From: Candidatus Latescibacterota bacterium
GTDB lineage: Bacteria > Latescibacterota > UBA2968 > GCA-2709665
Length of the DNA stretch: 26,214 nt
Direction of reading: 5' to 3'
NCBI GenBank assembly: GCA_012271065.1
Contig: JAAXHE010000181.1
Location: 1 to 26,214 of the forward strand
Made by a program: the position numbers and the translations under genes. Below the pieces are notes generated by a model. That model worked only from the letters and a program-made list of their open reading frames with translations. It had not been told where the DNA came from and did not search any database. Of the stretch, positions 18,611-26,214 are shown piece after piece; the stretch's first letter is position 1, and each line of letters opens with the position of its first letter.

Positions 18611-21600
18611 TCATCCGTCCACACGCAGAAATCGCAGCTCGGAATTCTCGCGTCCGAATATCAATTCGTCCTTCGCTCCGTCCGGCCGACGGATTTCCAG
18701 ACGTTCACCGTCCCATCGGCACGCGGGCGCCCCTGCTTCATGCGTATCCGGCCAGATGACCGTCAGCAATTCAACTTCACGAGTCGCATCAGTGGTGGCA
18801 TGCAGCGCCCCGTCGGTGAGCTGCGTCATCACGCAGTCCGGCGGTGCGACGCGGTCCAGCGTCACATCCGGCCCCGCAAAGGTCAGAGACAGTCTTGTCT
18901 TGATTCCCCTGATTTCGCAACCCCGGTCCGAGTTGACGATCTTACCGGCCGTATGCGCCATGAACGTCACCCGGACCGGCCGGTCACTTCTTACTTCGTC
19001 CATTACGATCAGGTACCGCCCGTCGACCATGACGACGTGGCGGCGTGCCCGCCCGACATCGTCTCCGAACGACCTGTCTGCTTCCGCCGCGATGGCCAGA
19101 TGCCGGGACGCCTCCTCCCAATACAGAAACGTCCCGGTTCCGGGGCCCTGCGGCCTGCCGTCCACCAGCGTAGTGCTGTATCCCTCGGGCGGCGTACTGT
19201 AGTCGTGGCTGCGCCGGATCAGTGGCTCTCCTCCGGCCACCACCTGGATCGCGTTCAGGTCCCGGCTCATATGGCCGAAACCGGGAGCGGCGTATCCGCT
19301 CTTGAACGACACGTACAGCTCCGGATCCGGCCATGCCGACGCGAGCGCGGCCCACCGGATCTCCTCGTAGACTCTCAGGCGCTTCAAACCCGTCATTATA
19401 GAACTCAACAACGCCGGCGCCGGCCTGTCGCCCACGTCGGTACGCTGCGCCTCGGGTTGATAGGGAATCCCGGTGGAACGCCAGATCACCGTACACCAGT
19501 CGGAACGCCTGTTTTCGCCCTCGCCGCCGTACGCGTCGGCGTACAGCGAGAAAATGGGTTCGTCATACCGGCGCGCCAGCAGATGCAGAAAAGGCGCCGC
19601 CCCGGTGTTCATGCCGTCGTTGAACCCCGCCGGGACCCCGCGCGGCGTAAAATAGATCGGAAAATACCCCGCGTCGCGCATACCCGGCAATGAGAATACG
19701 CCGTCGTCGGCGCCCGTTGCGGACTCCATCGCCGCGCCGTGCAGAATGACCCCGCGCAGAAACACCGCCCAGTAGTTGACGGATTCCGGCCAGGACCCAT
19801 CAAGCGGGAACGCGCGCATCGGCGTTCCGATGTCTTCCCTGGCAATCCTGAGGACGGCTTCCGCGTCCAGCGTTTCATCCCGGAGGCATAGCGCCAGCAC
19901 GGTCGCTACGCTATCCGAAATCGGCGTCAGGTTTGCAATCCTCCCCTTCCAGTAGGCCTGGTCGTTCTCCATGGACCAAAGGTACACCAGCAGCCCGTTC
20001 TCGATCAGCCGATCGTTGAAGTCCCTGCGTTCATCAGGCGGGATCAGGTCGCCCAGCCAGTCCATCGCCAGCGCGCAGTACATCGCCTTCCACATCAGGT
20101 CGGGGTCCGCACCGTATACCCTCGGGTCTCCCCAGAGCACGTGCTCCACGAGTATCCGGACCATCTTCCGGGCGAGCAACCCGTACCGGTCGTCTCCCTC
20201 GATCAGATAGACCAGGGCCGCGGCCATCATCTGGTGAGGGTCCCGCTGAAACAGCGTATCCTCCGCGTGACCCTGCATCAGCAGGTCGTCGCCGGCGAGC
20301 AGGTCGTCGATCGGGATTTCGCGGATCTCCGTCGCATCGGGCGTGAGGCCGCACTCCATAATCGTCCCGCGCCGAAGCACCTCGTCCACCTGCGCCTTCA
20401 TCGCGTCATAATGCGGTTTCAGGCCTCCTTCCTTTGCCTGTACCCGCAGCCGCTCGACGTCCCCGCTGCGCAGCAGAACCCGTGGCCTCGGACTCGTACC
20501 CAAGACGTTGCAGGGACATTCGATACCGGACGTCGCGCTCATTCCGACGGGCACGAGGCGCAGCCTGTAACGTCCCCTTGGCACTTCACCGATGCAGATT
20601 TCAAACGTCATCTCGTTCGAATCCGCAACGACCCGGCCTCTGTCCAGCGTCTCGCCCGCGTCGTTCACCAGAGATGCCTGCCACCGCGTGCCCCCCAGGC
20701 CGTCCCCGGCCATCCGGAAACGGCCGCGGCCGCGCTGATCGTTGCCTAACCGGAGCGGATCCAGGCGGACTCGCCTGGGCGGGATGAACTTGCATTGCGC
20801 TTCCGCCAGCATCGCGCCGGTCTCCGGATCGGATACCGAAACCACCAGGCGGTATGGATACAGGAAGCCTCTGAACGCACCGAACATGCAGTCCAACCGC
20901 AACCGCGTTTCGCCCTCGCCGCGGGCCTGATCCACGAAAACGGATTCGCGTCCGTGAGGGTCGGCAAGCGCGACGCGTACGTCCAGCGTGTCAGGCAGCT
21001 TGTCCGCAGGTTGCAGATTCATCACCACTTCTTTCTGTGACAGACCCTCGTCGCGCAGGCTGAGATTCTCGATCTGCAATCGCGGACTCAACACGAGGCG
21101 GCCCAAACTGTCGGCCCGAAGCGAATCGCCGACGATCGGATACCGCACGGCCCGGCTCAGCGTGCTGACTTCCAGGCCCGGTTGAATGCGCGAGAGACCG
21201 TTGACCACGAAACCGTCCGGCAACATCTCGGGCGGCGGCGTATCCATCCAATCCGTGAACCGCGAGACGTTGAGGGGAACCTGAAGTCCGGACCGGGGGC
21301 GAATGCCGAGGATCGCCCAAGGTATCGTCAGACGCGCCGACCAGCCGCCGTCGTCCGGCTTCACGTCGAACGCCGTCCGCTCCGCGCCATCGGGTAAACG
21401 GACCGTCCCATCCGAAAGACATTCCAGCTGAAGAAGCCTGTCTCCCGCAGTCACCATCGCCACGACAATGCGGTCTTCACCATCTGTCCGACCTTCGCAT
21501 GCCGCCGAAACCACCAGCGCCTCACGAGTCCAGAACGCGGAGACGCGCGTACGTCCCCGCGGCCGATCCAGATGAGGGCGGGAGGGATTCATCATATTTC

Positions 21601-21757
21601 GCGTTCCCCGGCGCTTTGCGTACTCGAATCCGGTCAGCTTGGAACTCTGGCGGCTGTCCCAGATATGCTTCGCAATCTCCATCCGGGCCAGTTCACCCAG
21701 CGCCGAGGGCTCGCGCCCCGCGGTCCATACGTCTTTCTGGTTTAGTTCAATTTCCAT
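18611..21757 (-). CDS. Large heparinase II/III-like protein with N-terminal beta domains
   Basis: This 1048-aa protein has an N-terminal CBM9-like or sugar-binding-like beta domain (about 65-190), further beta-rich Ig-like sequence to about 420, a helical heparinase-type toroid (about 425-800, with [11 protein letters not shown] at 653-663) and a C-terminal beta domain (about 810-1048). The canonical HxHAD and HNTVxVDG signatures are altered to GHMSRDLN (828-835) and YSTTLVDG (860-867), so activity may differ or be lost. No signal peptide is visible. ATG 21757 lacks a good Shine-Dalgarno. It lies between the hydroxyacid dehydrogenase (upstream, 236-nt gap) and icd. The assignment to the heparinase II/III superfamily is by fold-level resemblance; the substrate is unknown. 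Confidence 0.75.
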   Translation of the reverse strand: MEIELNQKDVWTAGREPSALGELARMEIAKHIWDSRQSSKLTGFEYAKRRGTRNMMNPSRPHLDRPRGRTRVSAFWTREALVVSAACEGRTDGEDRIVVAMVTAGDRLLQLECLSDGTVRLPDGAERTAFDVKPDDGGWSARLTIPWAILGIRPRSGLQVPLNVSRFTDWMDTPPPEMLPDGFVVNGLSRIQPGLEVSTLSRAVRYPIVGDSLRADSLGRLVLSPRLQIENLSLRDEGLSQKEVVMNLQPADKLPDTLDVRVALADPHGRESVFVDQARGEGETRLRLDCMFGAFRGFLYPYRLVVSVSDPETGAMLAEAQCKFIPPRRVRLDPLRLGNDQRGRGRFRMAGDGLGGTRWQASLVNDAGETLDRGRVVADSNEMTFEICIGEVPRGRYRLRLVPVGMSATSGIECPCNVLGTSPRPRVLLRSGDVERLRVQAKEGGLKPHYDAMKAQVDEVLRRGTIMECGLTPDATEIREIPIDDLLAGDDLLMQGHAEDTLFQRDPHQMMAAALVYLIEGDDRYGLLARKMVRILVEHVLWGDPRVYGADPDLMWKAMYCALAMDWLGDLIPPDERRDFNDRLIENGLLVYLWSMENDQAYWKGRIANLTPISDSVATVLALCLRDETLDAEAVLRIAREDIGTPMRAFPLDGSWPESVNYWAVFLRGVILHGAAMESATGADDGVFSLPGMRDAGYFPIYFTPRGVPAGFNDGMNTGAAPFLHLLARRYDEPIFSLYADAYGGEGENRRSDWCTVIWRSTGIPYQPEAQRTDVGDRPAPALLSSIMTGLKRLRVYEEIRWAALASAWPDPELYVSFKSGYAAPGFGHMSRDLNAIQVVAGGEPLIRRSHDYSTPPEGYSTTLVDGRPQGPGTGTFLYWEEASRHLAIAAEADRSFGDDVGRARRHVVMVDGRYLIVMDEVRSDRPVRVTFMAHTAGKIVNSDRGCEIRGIKTRLSLTFAGPDVTLDRVAPPDCVMTQLTDGALHATTDATREVELLTVIWPDTHEAGAPACRWDGERLEIRRPDGAKDELIFGRENSELRFLRVDG

Positions 21758-21815
21758 TATACGAGTCGTTTTGGCCGGGCGCCCGGCGTTTCGGTTGTCT
21801 CCGGTTTCCCTTTAT

Positions 21816-21834
21816 GCCTTCGTGTCTTCGCGTG
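21816..21834. repeat. Short CTTCGTGTCTTCGCGTG intergenic motif
   Basis: This stretch in the non-coding gap 21758-21993 resembles the CTTCGTGTCTTCGTG-type motif found scattered between genes in many bacterial genomes. Only one copy was seen here. No function is claimed. Confidence 0.3.
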
Positions 21835-21934
21835 AGCCGATTTTTGTCTGTCCAAACGCAATGAACCCTGGAGTGGTCTTCGGACAGAACATTAACCACA
21901 TTCAATTCAATACAAAAGCGAATAGTTGAAATAG

Positions 21935-21940
21935 ATTATA
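21935..21940 (-). promoter_or_regulatory. Perfect -10 hexamer (TATAAT) upstream of heparinase-like gene
   Basis: Read on the minus strand, TATAAT lies in an AT-rich island 178 nt before ATG 21757. The 17-nt-distant -35 position reads TAACGA, only 2/6 of consensus, so an activator or a different promoter class would be required. It overlaps the dyad at 21939-21955. Confidence 0.4.
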
Positions 21941-21955
21941 TTCCAATAAGGAATA
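21939..21955. promoter_or_regulatory. Operator-like dyad TATTCC-N5-GGAATA
   Basis: A perfect 6-bp inverted repeat with an AATAA spacer. It extends imperfectly outward (GAT..ATTCC/GGAATAGATC) and touches the -10 hexamer of the leftward promoter candidate. Its position between -10 and -35 fits a repressor site; no cognate regulator is in the window. Confidence 0.4.
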
Positions 21956-21993
21956 GATCGTTACTGCTCCCTTAACCCCCTGACGAGCCGGCG

Positions 21994-22968
21994 TCAGCCC
22001 GCCTCCGTAATCCTGTACAACGGCTCCAGCCCATTCGCGATCCGCTCCACGTTCTCCGCGCAGGCCTCCCCGCGCCTCCTGGATGTGCCGTACGTCTGTC
22101 CCGCGGTATGGGGCGTGGCGACGACGTTCGGCAGTTGCTGAAACGGATGGTCCGCGGGCAGCGGCTCTTCGGCGTACACATCCAGCCCGGCGCCCCTGAT
22201 CTCCCCGTTCTGCAGCGCCTCGACGAGCGCGGCCTCTTCCGCGATCTCCCCTCTCGCCACGTTGATCAGCACCGCCGTTGGCTTCATCGCCGCCAGCGCC
22301 TGTCTGTCGATCATGTGACGCGTTTTCGACGTCAGCGGCACGTGCAGTGACACGTAATCGGCCTGCGTGAGCACCGATTCCAGTTCCGACGGCGCGGCAA
22401 ACACTTCCACCCCCAGTTCATCCAGCCGTTCCCGGGGGACGTCCACAGCGTCTACGGCCACTACCCTCATTCCCATGGCTTTCGCCCTCGCCGCCAGCGC
22501 CTGTCCGCTCGCGCCCAACCCGACAAGCCCGAGCGTCTTCCCCTCCAGCTCCTCGCTCACCGGAAAGTAGAACACCTTCGCCCGGAGGTTCCGCACGTGC
22601 TCGTCGAACTGTTTCGCGAAATAAAGCATCAGAAACATCGCGTGCTCCGCCAGCGCCACCGCGCTGAACGGGCCGGGCGTATTGGCAAGCATCAGACCCT
22701 TTTTGAGAAAATACGCCACGTCCACGTGGTCCACCCCGGTTCCCAGCACCTGCCACAGCTTCACGCGGGCAGCCAGCGCGGCGTCGATCAGCGCTCGCGT
22801 GCCCACCGATCCACCCTGGTCCACCACCACGTCCACGTCCTCGAACTGTCCGGCCATGGGTTTCGCGGGATCGTACAGGCACACGGAATGCCCTTCTCCG
22901 ACCGCCGATCTGAAATCGTCGTACCATGGCTGGAGCATACCCGGTACTTTCAGGTACAGGACCTTCAT
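21994..22968 (-). CDS. D-2-hydroxyacid dehydrogenase family protein
   Basis: This 324-aa NAD-dependent oxidoreductase is related to phosphoglycerate, glyoxylate/hydroxypyruvate and lactate D-dehydrogenases. The Rossmann motif GLGASG is at 150-155, with acidic D173 at the end of strand beta-2, favouring NAD over NADP. The catalytic triad is R239 (NVARGE), E268 (YAEEPL) and H287 (TPHTAG). ATG 22968 has GGGAGG about 10 nt upstream. It is first in the leftward series with the large heparinase-like gene and icd, but the 236-nt gap containing a -10 and a dyad suggests the next gene has its own promoter. The physiological 2-hydroxy/2-keto acid is not predictable from sequence. Confidence 0.93.
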   Translation of the reverse strand: MKVLYLKVPGMLQPWYDDFRSAVGEGHSVCLYDPAKPMAGQFEDVDVVVDQGGSVGTRALIDAALAARVKLWQVLGTGVDHVDVAYFLKKGLMLANTPGPFSAVALAEHAMFLMLYFAKQFDEHVRNLRAKVFYFPVSEELEGKTLGLVGLGASGQALAARAKAMGMRVVAVDAVDVPRERLDELGVEVFAAPSELESVLTQADYVSLHVPLTSKTRHMIDRQALAAMKPTAVLINVARGEIAEEAALVEALQNGEIRGAGLDVYAEEPLPADHPFQQLPNVVATPHTAGQTYGTSRRRGEACAENVERIANGLEPLYRITEAG

Positions 22969-23071
22969 CTGATATCAACCTCCCGGTTGCGTCAAGACGT
23001 TCGCATGATATGACATCCCCACCTCCAAAGAACTCCCATTCCATTGACTTCTCTCGTAAAGGCGGGTAGCC

Positions 23072-23183
23072 GGTAGACGTAAGACGGGAGAAGAAGCCCT
23101 TGCCCTATAGGGGTGTCTGATCTGCCTCTGGCATGAGTTGAAATCTTCGCAGGGCAGCCAATCTCTTCCGTCTTACGTCTACC
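23072..23183. repeat. Long inverted repeat, 20-bp arms with one mismatch
   Basis: The left arm at 23072-23091 (core GTAGACGTAAGACGG) is matched by its reverse complement at 23164-23183 with a single mismatch, enclosing 72 nt. The arms resemble the GTAGACGTAAGACGG-type filler sequences seen in many bacterial intergenic regions. It could be a small non-autonomous element, but no target duplication was identified. Confidence 0.6.
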
Positions 23184-23323
23184 CGGTTCTGGGGCCATCC
23201 CGCTGACCCCCTTCCTGAGAGGAAAGGGAACGGTGATGGGTTGATGTATCGGGCTTCGCAAGACGGCGATATCCTTTCAATCAGAGTATCTATAGATGAC
23301 CGGCACACGAAACCGGTCTTCCT

Positions 23324-23348
23324 CCCTCTCTCCCTGTGGGAGAGAGGG
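23324..23348. repeat. REP-like perfect hairpin, 11-bp stem
   Basis: CCCTCTCTCCC (23324-23334), loop TGT, then the exact complement (23338-23348), followed by CCGGGGAGAGAGG. This matches the widespread REP-like intergenic hairpin of CCTCTCCC..GGGAGAGG type. It could also terminate transcription weakly, but there is no U-tract. A smaller GACCGG/CCGGTC hairpin (23298-23318) sits just before it. Confidence 0.65.
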
Positions 23349-23373
23349 CCGGGGAGAGAGGTCTGGGCGGTGG

Positions 23374-23426
23374 TGTGCCAAAATCAGTTTTAAATTAGAC
23401 AGAAACGACGGTAAAGAAATGGACAC
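23374..23426. mobile_element. Probable IS21-family left end with internal repeats
   Basis: TGTGCCAAAATCAG at 23374 begins with the TGT typical of IS21-family ends. It is followed by two related internal repeats, AAATTAGACA (23392-23401) and AAATGGACAC (23417-23426), of the kind found near IS21 termini. The position about 100 nt before an istA-like start supports the call. No right end was found in the window. Confidence 0.5.
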
Positions 23427-23528
23427 TTCCGTACAAGATCGCAGCAACACGAAGCGAAGCCCTGCGTGTGCCTATATTAGGGGTATCCATGCGACGATAT
23501 CCCAAAGAGCATAGAAGGGCTCGTATTC

Positions 23529-23705
23529 ATGATATTAAGGGAGATAGCCATGCAAATCAAGCATTTGCGTGAAGGCGGTGTTCCGAAGGCACGGATTGCC
23601 CGACGGTTGGGTGTCTTACGGCAGACGGCGTCTAACCCCCTGAACCGCGAGGAGGTATTTCGCAAGGTCAGGGCGCAACGCGCCTCGCGAGTACGCAGGC
23701 CGTAA
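23529..23705 (+). pseudogene. Truncated IS21-family transposase IstA, N-terminal fragment
   Basis: The frame from ATG 23529 encodes 58 aa reading MQIKHLREGGVPKARIARRL then GVLRQTASNPLNREE. This is the helix-turn-helix start of an IstA-type IS21 transposase (normally about 400-500 aa, with a DDE domain and a downstream istB). It ends at TAA 23703, just where group II intron sequence takes over. No DDE core and no istB are present, so it is a remnant. The name rests on remembered family sequence and should be checked by search. Confidence 0.65.
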
Positions 23706-23966
23706 CGGGTCGTGAACGCTACAGCAGACCTCGAAAAAGGCAATGCTGGAGCCGACCCTTCTCTCGAGCGGGGAAGGCCGCCGTCGTTGGAAGGAGAAAG
23801 CAACGCGTGCATCCAACGGTCCCGCCGTGGTACTGGCGACAGTATGCATTCACAGGGAGATCCGACGCAACACGGGATACCCCGCGCGGTGGTGGGGAGA
23901 CACCAACCGGAAGTACGCGAGGGTCAGGCCGGGCCGTGCGGGGTGGCGGAGAGGCTCGTAGTACCG

Positions 23967-24050
23967 TTGAAGCCGAGTAACGCCGGTGGAGGAAAGTGGT
24001 TCAGGTTCAAGGGCAACGTGAAAGGATCGAGAGCCGGGAGATTGGAATGA
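23967..24050 (+). pseudogene. Remnant of the group II intron RT N-terminus
   Basis: Twenty-seven codons from TTG 23967 contain KPSNAGGGKWFRFKGNVKGS, characteristic of the leader of group II intron-encoded reverse transcriptase/maturase proteins. The frame ends at TGA 24048-24050. The adjoining bases in another frame give EIGMNLRPP, indicating a one-base frame change and then deletion of the remaining protein. Confidence 0.6.
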
Positions 24051-24071
24051 ACCTGAGACCTCCAGGTCGGA

Positions 24072-24103
24072 GAGCCGGATGCGGGAAATCTCACGTCCGG
24101 TTC
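24072..24103 (+). ncRNA. Group II intron domain V hairpin
   Basis: GAGCCGGA (24072-24079) pairs with TCCGGTTC (24096-24103). A two-nt CG bulge (24094-24095), an inner helix TGCGG/TCTCA with one mismatch, and a GAAA tetraloop complete the fold. This is the domain V layout, with the catalytic AGC triad at 24073-24075. It is 32 nt long, one base pair shorter than the usual 34, and the inner-helix mismatch suggests decay. Confidence 0.75.
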
Positions 24104-24228
24104 GATGAGCGGGACGTGGAAACGGAACGTGGAGCGGCTATTGAGGCGCCGCCTCACTGGAAATTGACTGCTGGAGTTAAGATTCGATTGGAACCTGTGA
24201 ATGGATTGTCGGTGTTCCCATACACGGT

Positions 24229-25332
24229 TTATTTGGCTGTAATCCCAAGCCCCCGAAGCAATTCAAAAACCTCATCAGGCGTTGTATCCTGGTGGGTATC
24301 CTTTTCCCCTTGGCACGCATCAAAGCGCGATTGCAATTCGCAATCGTCGATTCCACCTGCCTCACCGATAAAAACCAACTGTGTTCCCGGTTTCTCGTCG
24401 CCCCACGGCTCACCCATAATCAGACGCGCCCGTTGGCCGGCAACGTGGACGATTCCCTTGCGGCCGGGAATATCGTTGAGGTAAACAAACCCTTTGGCGC
24501 GGTAGATAGTCGCAGGCAGGTTTTTCACCGCATCACGCACGGCCCCACGTGACAGAGGTTGGTCAGTCGTATAGCGCCACGTGTTGAAAACAAGCGTATG
24601 GTCGGCATGGTGTTCGTGATGATTCACGTCAGCATTGTCGTGTTCATGCGCCTCGCCGTCAGCATGAACGTGAACATCCAGACCCGATTTCCCCGAAAAG
24701 CGCTGGAGGTCGTATTTCCCGACACCGAGTACCAGATCGAGCGGAACCTTCCCATATGTAGCCTGGAGGATTCGCGCTCCTGGAACGAGATCTCTGACAA
24801 AGTCTGCCAATTCCTCCCGCTTTTCATCATTGACCAGGTCAAGCTTGTTCAGTACCAGAATATCTGCCATGGCGATCTGGTCTACCGCGAGCCGACGATG
24901 CTTTTCATTCACCTGATAAATCTGCTCGGCGTCAACCACGGTCAGCACACTGTCCACTCGCGTCCGAGACTGCAATTCGGTAGCCATAAAGGTCAATGAA
25001 ACCGCCACGGGGTCGGATACGCCGCTTGTTTCAACGACGATATACTCCGGCGGGTCCGGGCGTTGAATCAATTGAACCACTGCCTCAAGCAGGTCATTGC
25101 GAATCGAGCAACAGATACAACCGTTGGACAGATTGATGGTTGATTCCCCGGAGACGCCGGAGACTAACGCGGCGTCAATGTTAATCTCTCCAAAATCGTT
25201 GACCAATACCGCCACGCGCAACCCGTGGTCGGCGTTGAGAATATGGTTGAGCAGGGTGGTCTTGCCCGCGCCCAGGAAGCCGCTGATAATTGTTACTGGA
25301 ATAGGTTCTTTCAAGTCTTGAATTTCAGCCAT
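24229..25332 (-). CDS. CobW/COG0523 family GTPase with His-rich metal loop
   Basis: This 367-aa G3E-family GTPase is a putative metal chaperone or insertase. Walker A GFLGAGKT is at 18-25, the metal-binding CxCC motif (GCICCSIR, C72/C74/C75) follows, then ETSG near 101 and the guanine-specificity NKLD at 162-165. A nine-histidine segment lies at 221-245, before the CobW C-terminal domain (about 247-365). The His-rich loop suggests Zn, Co or Ni handling; cobalamin synthesis is unlikely since no cob genes are near. ATG 25332 has GAGG 6 nt upstream. It lies downstream of a PepSY-type membrane gene. G+C looks lower than in the left part of the window (one counted line is 52%), hinting at different origin. 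Confidence 0.93.
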   Translation of the reverse strand: MAEIQDLKEPIPVTIISGFLGAGKTTLLNHILNADHGLRVAVLVNDFGEINIDAALVSGVSGESTINLSNGCICCSIRNDLLEAVVQLIQRPDPPEYIVVETSGVSDPVAVSLTFMATELQSRTRVDSVLTVVDAEQIYQVNEKHRRLAVDQIAMADILVLNKLDLVNDEKREELADFVRDLVPGARILQATYGKVPLDLVLGVGKYDLQRFSGKSGLDVHVHADGEAHEHDNADVNHHEHHADHTLVFNTWRYTTDQPLSRGAVRDAVKNLPATIYRAKGFVYLNDIPGRKGIVHVAGQRARLIMGEPWGDEKPGTQLVFIGEAGGIDDCELQSRFDACQGEKDTHQDTTPDEVFELLRGLGITAK

Positions 25333-25398
25333 TGATTCCTCTGCGGCCGAATTGAGGATTGGTCAAGTCCACCAGGTGTGACGTGATTGCAGGCGGCG

Positions 25399-25629
25399 TC
25401 ATGTTTGAGCGGCAGGGCGTGCAGCGCTGGTCTCGGGCGCCATCTGCTGGATTCTCAGCAATGATTGAATGCGATTGCGACAGGTTGATCGGTCGGTCTG
25501 CCAATTGATCAGCGCGACATCGCCCCAGGTGTCTGGCGAACGCTCTACGGAATGGAACCGCAGGCGGTGGGCGATCCCCAGCCACCCTGTGTTTGGGAAT
25601 GCGCCCGGCTGGATGACGCTAAGGGTCAC
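25399..25629 (-). CDS. Small hypothetical protein, translationally coupled
   Basis: This 76-aa ORF begins with GTG overlapping the upstream TGA stop (GTGA, 25626-25629) and ends 66 nt before the CobW start. The sequence (VTLSVIQPGAFPNTGWLGIA, then a basic, Ser/Thr-rich C-terminus) matches no family I recognise and has no signal peptide or membrane helix. The overlap supports translation, but no Shine-Dalgarno beyond the coupling is evident, so it may be spurious. Confidence 0.4.
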   Translation of the reverse strand: MTLSVIQPGAFPNTGWLGIAHRLRFHSVERSPDTWGDVALINWQTDRSTCRNRIQSLLRIQQMAPETSAARPAAQT

Positions 25630-26214
25630 GCTTGTTCCCCCCTGGATTTACGCCGGTACGTGCGCAACTTCACATAGGCGGGGCGGATGATGAAACCCGT
25701 TATCGCCAGCGCCAGGACGGCGATGCTCAGCGCGTCCACATAGATCCACTCACCCTCGGGGCCGAAGAGGGCTTTGCCGGTGTGCAGGTCCAGAACCAAC
25801 TTGCTGAAGCTGACAACCTCGGGAAGGGGGGTTTCCGCCATGGTTGCGTTCACGGCGGTCAGCTCCGTCCAGGTCGCGCCCAGATCCCCGGTAACGAAGA
25901 GACCGTTGCTGCCCTGGATGTGGACGATGCGACCATCTTCGGCAAAGGTTGCTGCCCCCCTGAAGTCGGAGATGCGCTTCCACCGCTCCGCCTCAAAGAG
26001 CCAGGTGCTTTCCCGCGTGCCGACCAGGATGCGCTCTCCCTGTTGGTCGATGTTGAAGATGTCCAGGCCCTCCAATTCCGGAACGCTGCGGTAATCGCTC
26101 CCACTCAGGTGAAGCAACCCTTTGCGCGTCCCGATGTACACCTCCTCATTGCCGGTAAGCAGGCCGCACTTGATCTGTCCCAGGCGACTGGCGGTGGTCT
26201 GGTAGCCGGGAAAC
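25626..26214 (-). CDS. PepSY-associated membrane protein, 3 prime part only
   Basis: The frame is open to the window edge (FPGYQTTASRLGQIKCGLLT continues inward), so only about the last 195 residues are present. The apparent start at 26141 is not real. The visible part has beta-propeller-like repeats (YIGTRKGLLHLSG, ILVGTRESTWLFE, GLFVTGDLGATWTEL; BNR/YCF48-like). It is followed by the PepSY_TM-type ending SFSKLVLDLHTGKALFG and one transmembrane helix (IYVDALSIAVLALAITGFII) with a basic cytoplasmic tail. PepSY-TM proteins often sit with metal or siderophore uptake genes, which fits the CobW GTPase downstream. Its stop overlaps the next small ORF. Confidence 0.75.
   Translation of the reverse strand, partial: FPGYQTTASRLGQIKCGLLTGNEEVYIGTRKGLLHLSGSDYRSVPELEGLDIFNIDQQGERILVGTRESTWLFEAERWKRISDFRGAATFAEDGRIVHIQGSNGLFVTGDLGATWTELTAVNATMAETPLPEVVSFSKLVLDLHTGKALFGPEGEWIYVDALSIAVLALAITGFIIRPAYVKLRTYRRKSRGEQA

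Larger units (their letters stand above)
23670..24155 (+). mobile_element. Degenerate group II intron lacking its reverse transcriptase
   Basis: The 5 prime part (from about 23670 or 23690; boundary not resolved) matches the RNA-domain sequence of ORF-containing bacterial group II introns, including GTGAACGCTACAGCAGACC and GGTGGTGGGGAGACACCAACC. It runs into the usual RT start region (TTG 23967, KPSNAGGGKWFRFKGNVKGS). After 27 codons the frame stops at 24050. A frame-shifted EIGMNLRPP-like stretch then passes directly into intron domain V at 24072. The roughly 400-codon or larger RT/maturase body normally lying between them is missing. The 3 prime end is placed near 24155 only approximately. 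The call rests on remembered intron sequence and the visible D5 fold. Confidence 0.7.
22969..24228. other. Gene-poor 1.26-kb region of repeats and mobile-element debris
   Basis: No intact gene was found between the hydroxyacid dehydrogenase and the CobW GTPase. In order it holds a long inverted repeat (23072-23183), a GACCGG/CCGGTC hairpin (23298-23318), a REP-like hairpin (23324-23348), an IS21-family left end and truncated istA (23374-23705), and a group II intron with a deleted reverse transcriptase (about 23670-24155). Confidence 0.75.

Noticed and set aside
18552..18614. N-terminal extension of isocitrate dehydrogenase
   Set aside because: The added 21 residues are not family-like, overlap the previous gene's stop and have a poorer RBS than ATG 18551.
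21847..21888. TCTGTCC/GGACAGA inverted repeat in the 21.8-kb gap
   Set aside because: The 7-bp arms with a 28-nt loop are too weak and too likely by chance to call as a structure.
23743..24484. ORFs read through the intron region (for example 23743-23961 and 23996-24484)
   Set aside because: They are incidental frames across intron RNA sequence; the only protein-like signals are the short RT leader remnant and the istA fragment.

Overview
The window is about 26.2 kb of high-G+C bacterial DNA, with most genes near 60-65% G+C by eye. It carries metabolic and polysaccharide-related genes, and its right-hand part holds mobile-element debris and a lower-G+C metal-handling locus. No rRNA, tRNA or CRISPR array was seen. 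The gene mix (CocE hydrolase, M24 peptidase, two heparinase II/III-like proteins, class III aminotransferase, D-2-hydroxyacid dehydrogenase, monomeric isocitrate dehydrogenase) resembles uncultured environmental bacteria such as Latescibacterota or Poribacteria-like lineages. That placement is a low-confidence inference from gene content; there is no marker gene.

Layout, left to right. (1) 146-1327 (-) is an M24 metallopeptidase. An AT-rich divergent region with a good promoter then leads, through a leader of about 215 nt, into a two-gene operon: a DUF2089 zinc-ribbon/HTH regulator and a SHOCT-like/DUF4097 repeat protein (1708-3212, +). (2) 3348-4817 (+) is a stand-alone ketol-acid reductoisomerase that is strikingly plant-like. 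(3) 11877 down to 4877 (-) is a probable four-gene operon: heparinase II/III-like protein with a zinc ribbon, CocE-type hydrolase, SDR oxidoreductase and class III aminotransferase. A short divergent region with two abutting palindromes separates it from 11997-13211 (+), an unrecognised protein that is probably a beta-sandwich. (4) 13578-16339 (+) is a translationally coupled pair, an FAD/NAD(P) disulfide-type reductase and a membrane polyferredoxin. It looks like a self-contained electron-transfer module and is the best candidate here for an undescribed system. (5) 22968 down to 16323 (-) holds D-2-hydroxyacid dehydrogenase, a second very large heparinase-like protein and monomeric NADP isocitrate dehydrogenase, the last overlapping the polyferredoxin gene tail to tail by 17 nt. 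(6) 22969-24228 is a gene-poor stretch of 1.26 kb. It has a long inverted repeat, a REP-like hairpin, the left end and first codons of an IS21-family istA, and a group II intron whose reverse transcriptase has been deleted, leaving domain V next to the RT start region. (7) 26214 down to 24229 (-) is a lower-G+C operon: the 3 prime part of a PepSY-type membrane protein, a small coupled ORF and a CobW-family GTPase with a His-rich loop.

How the genes may work together: neither heparinase-like protein shows a signal peptide. Together with the CocE hydrolase, SDR, aminotransferase and hydroxyacid dehydrogenase they suggest intracellular breakdown of an imported acidic or modified oligosaccharide or related metabolite. 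This is inference from neighbourhood only.
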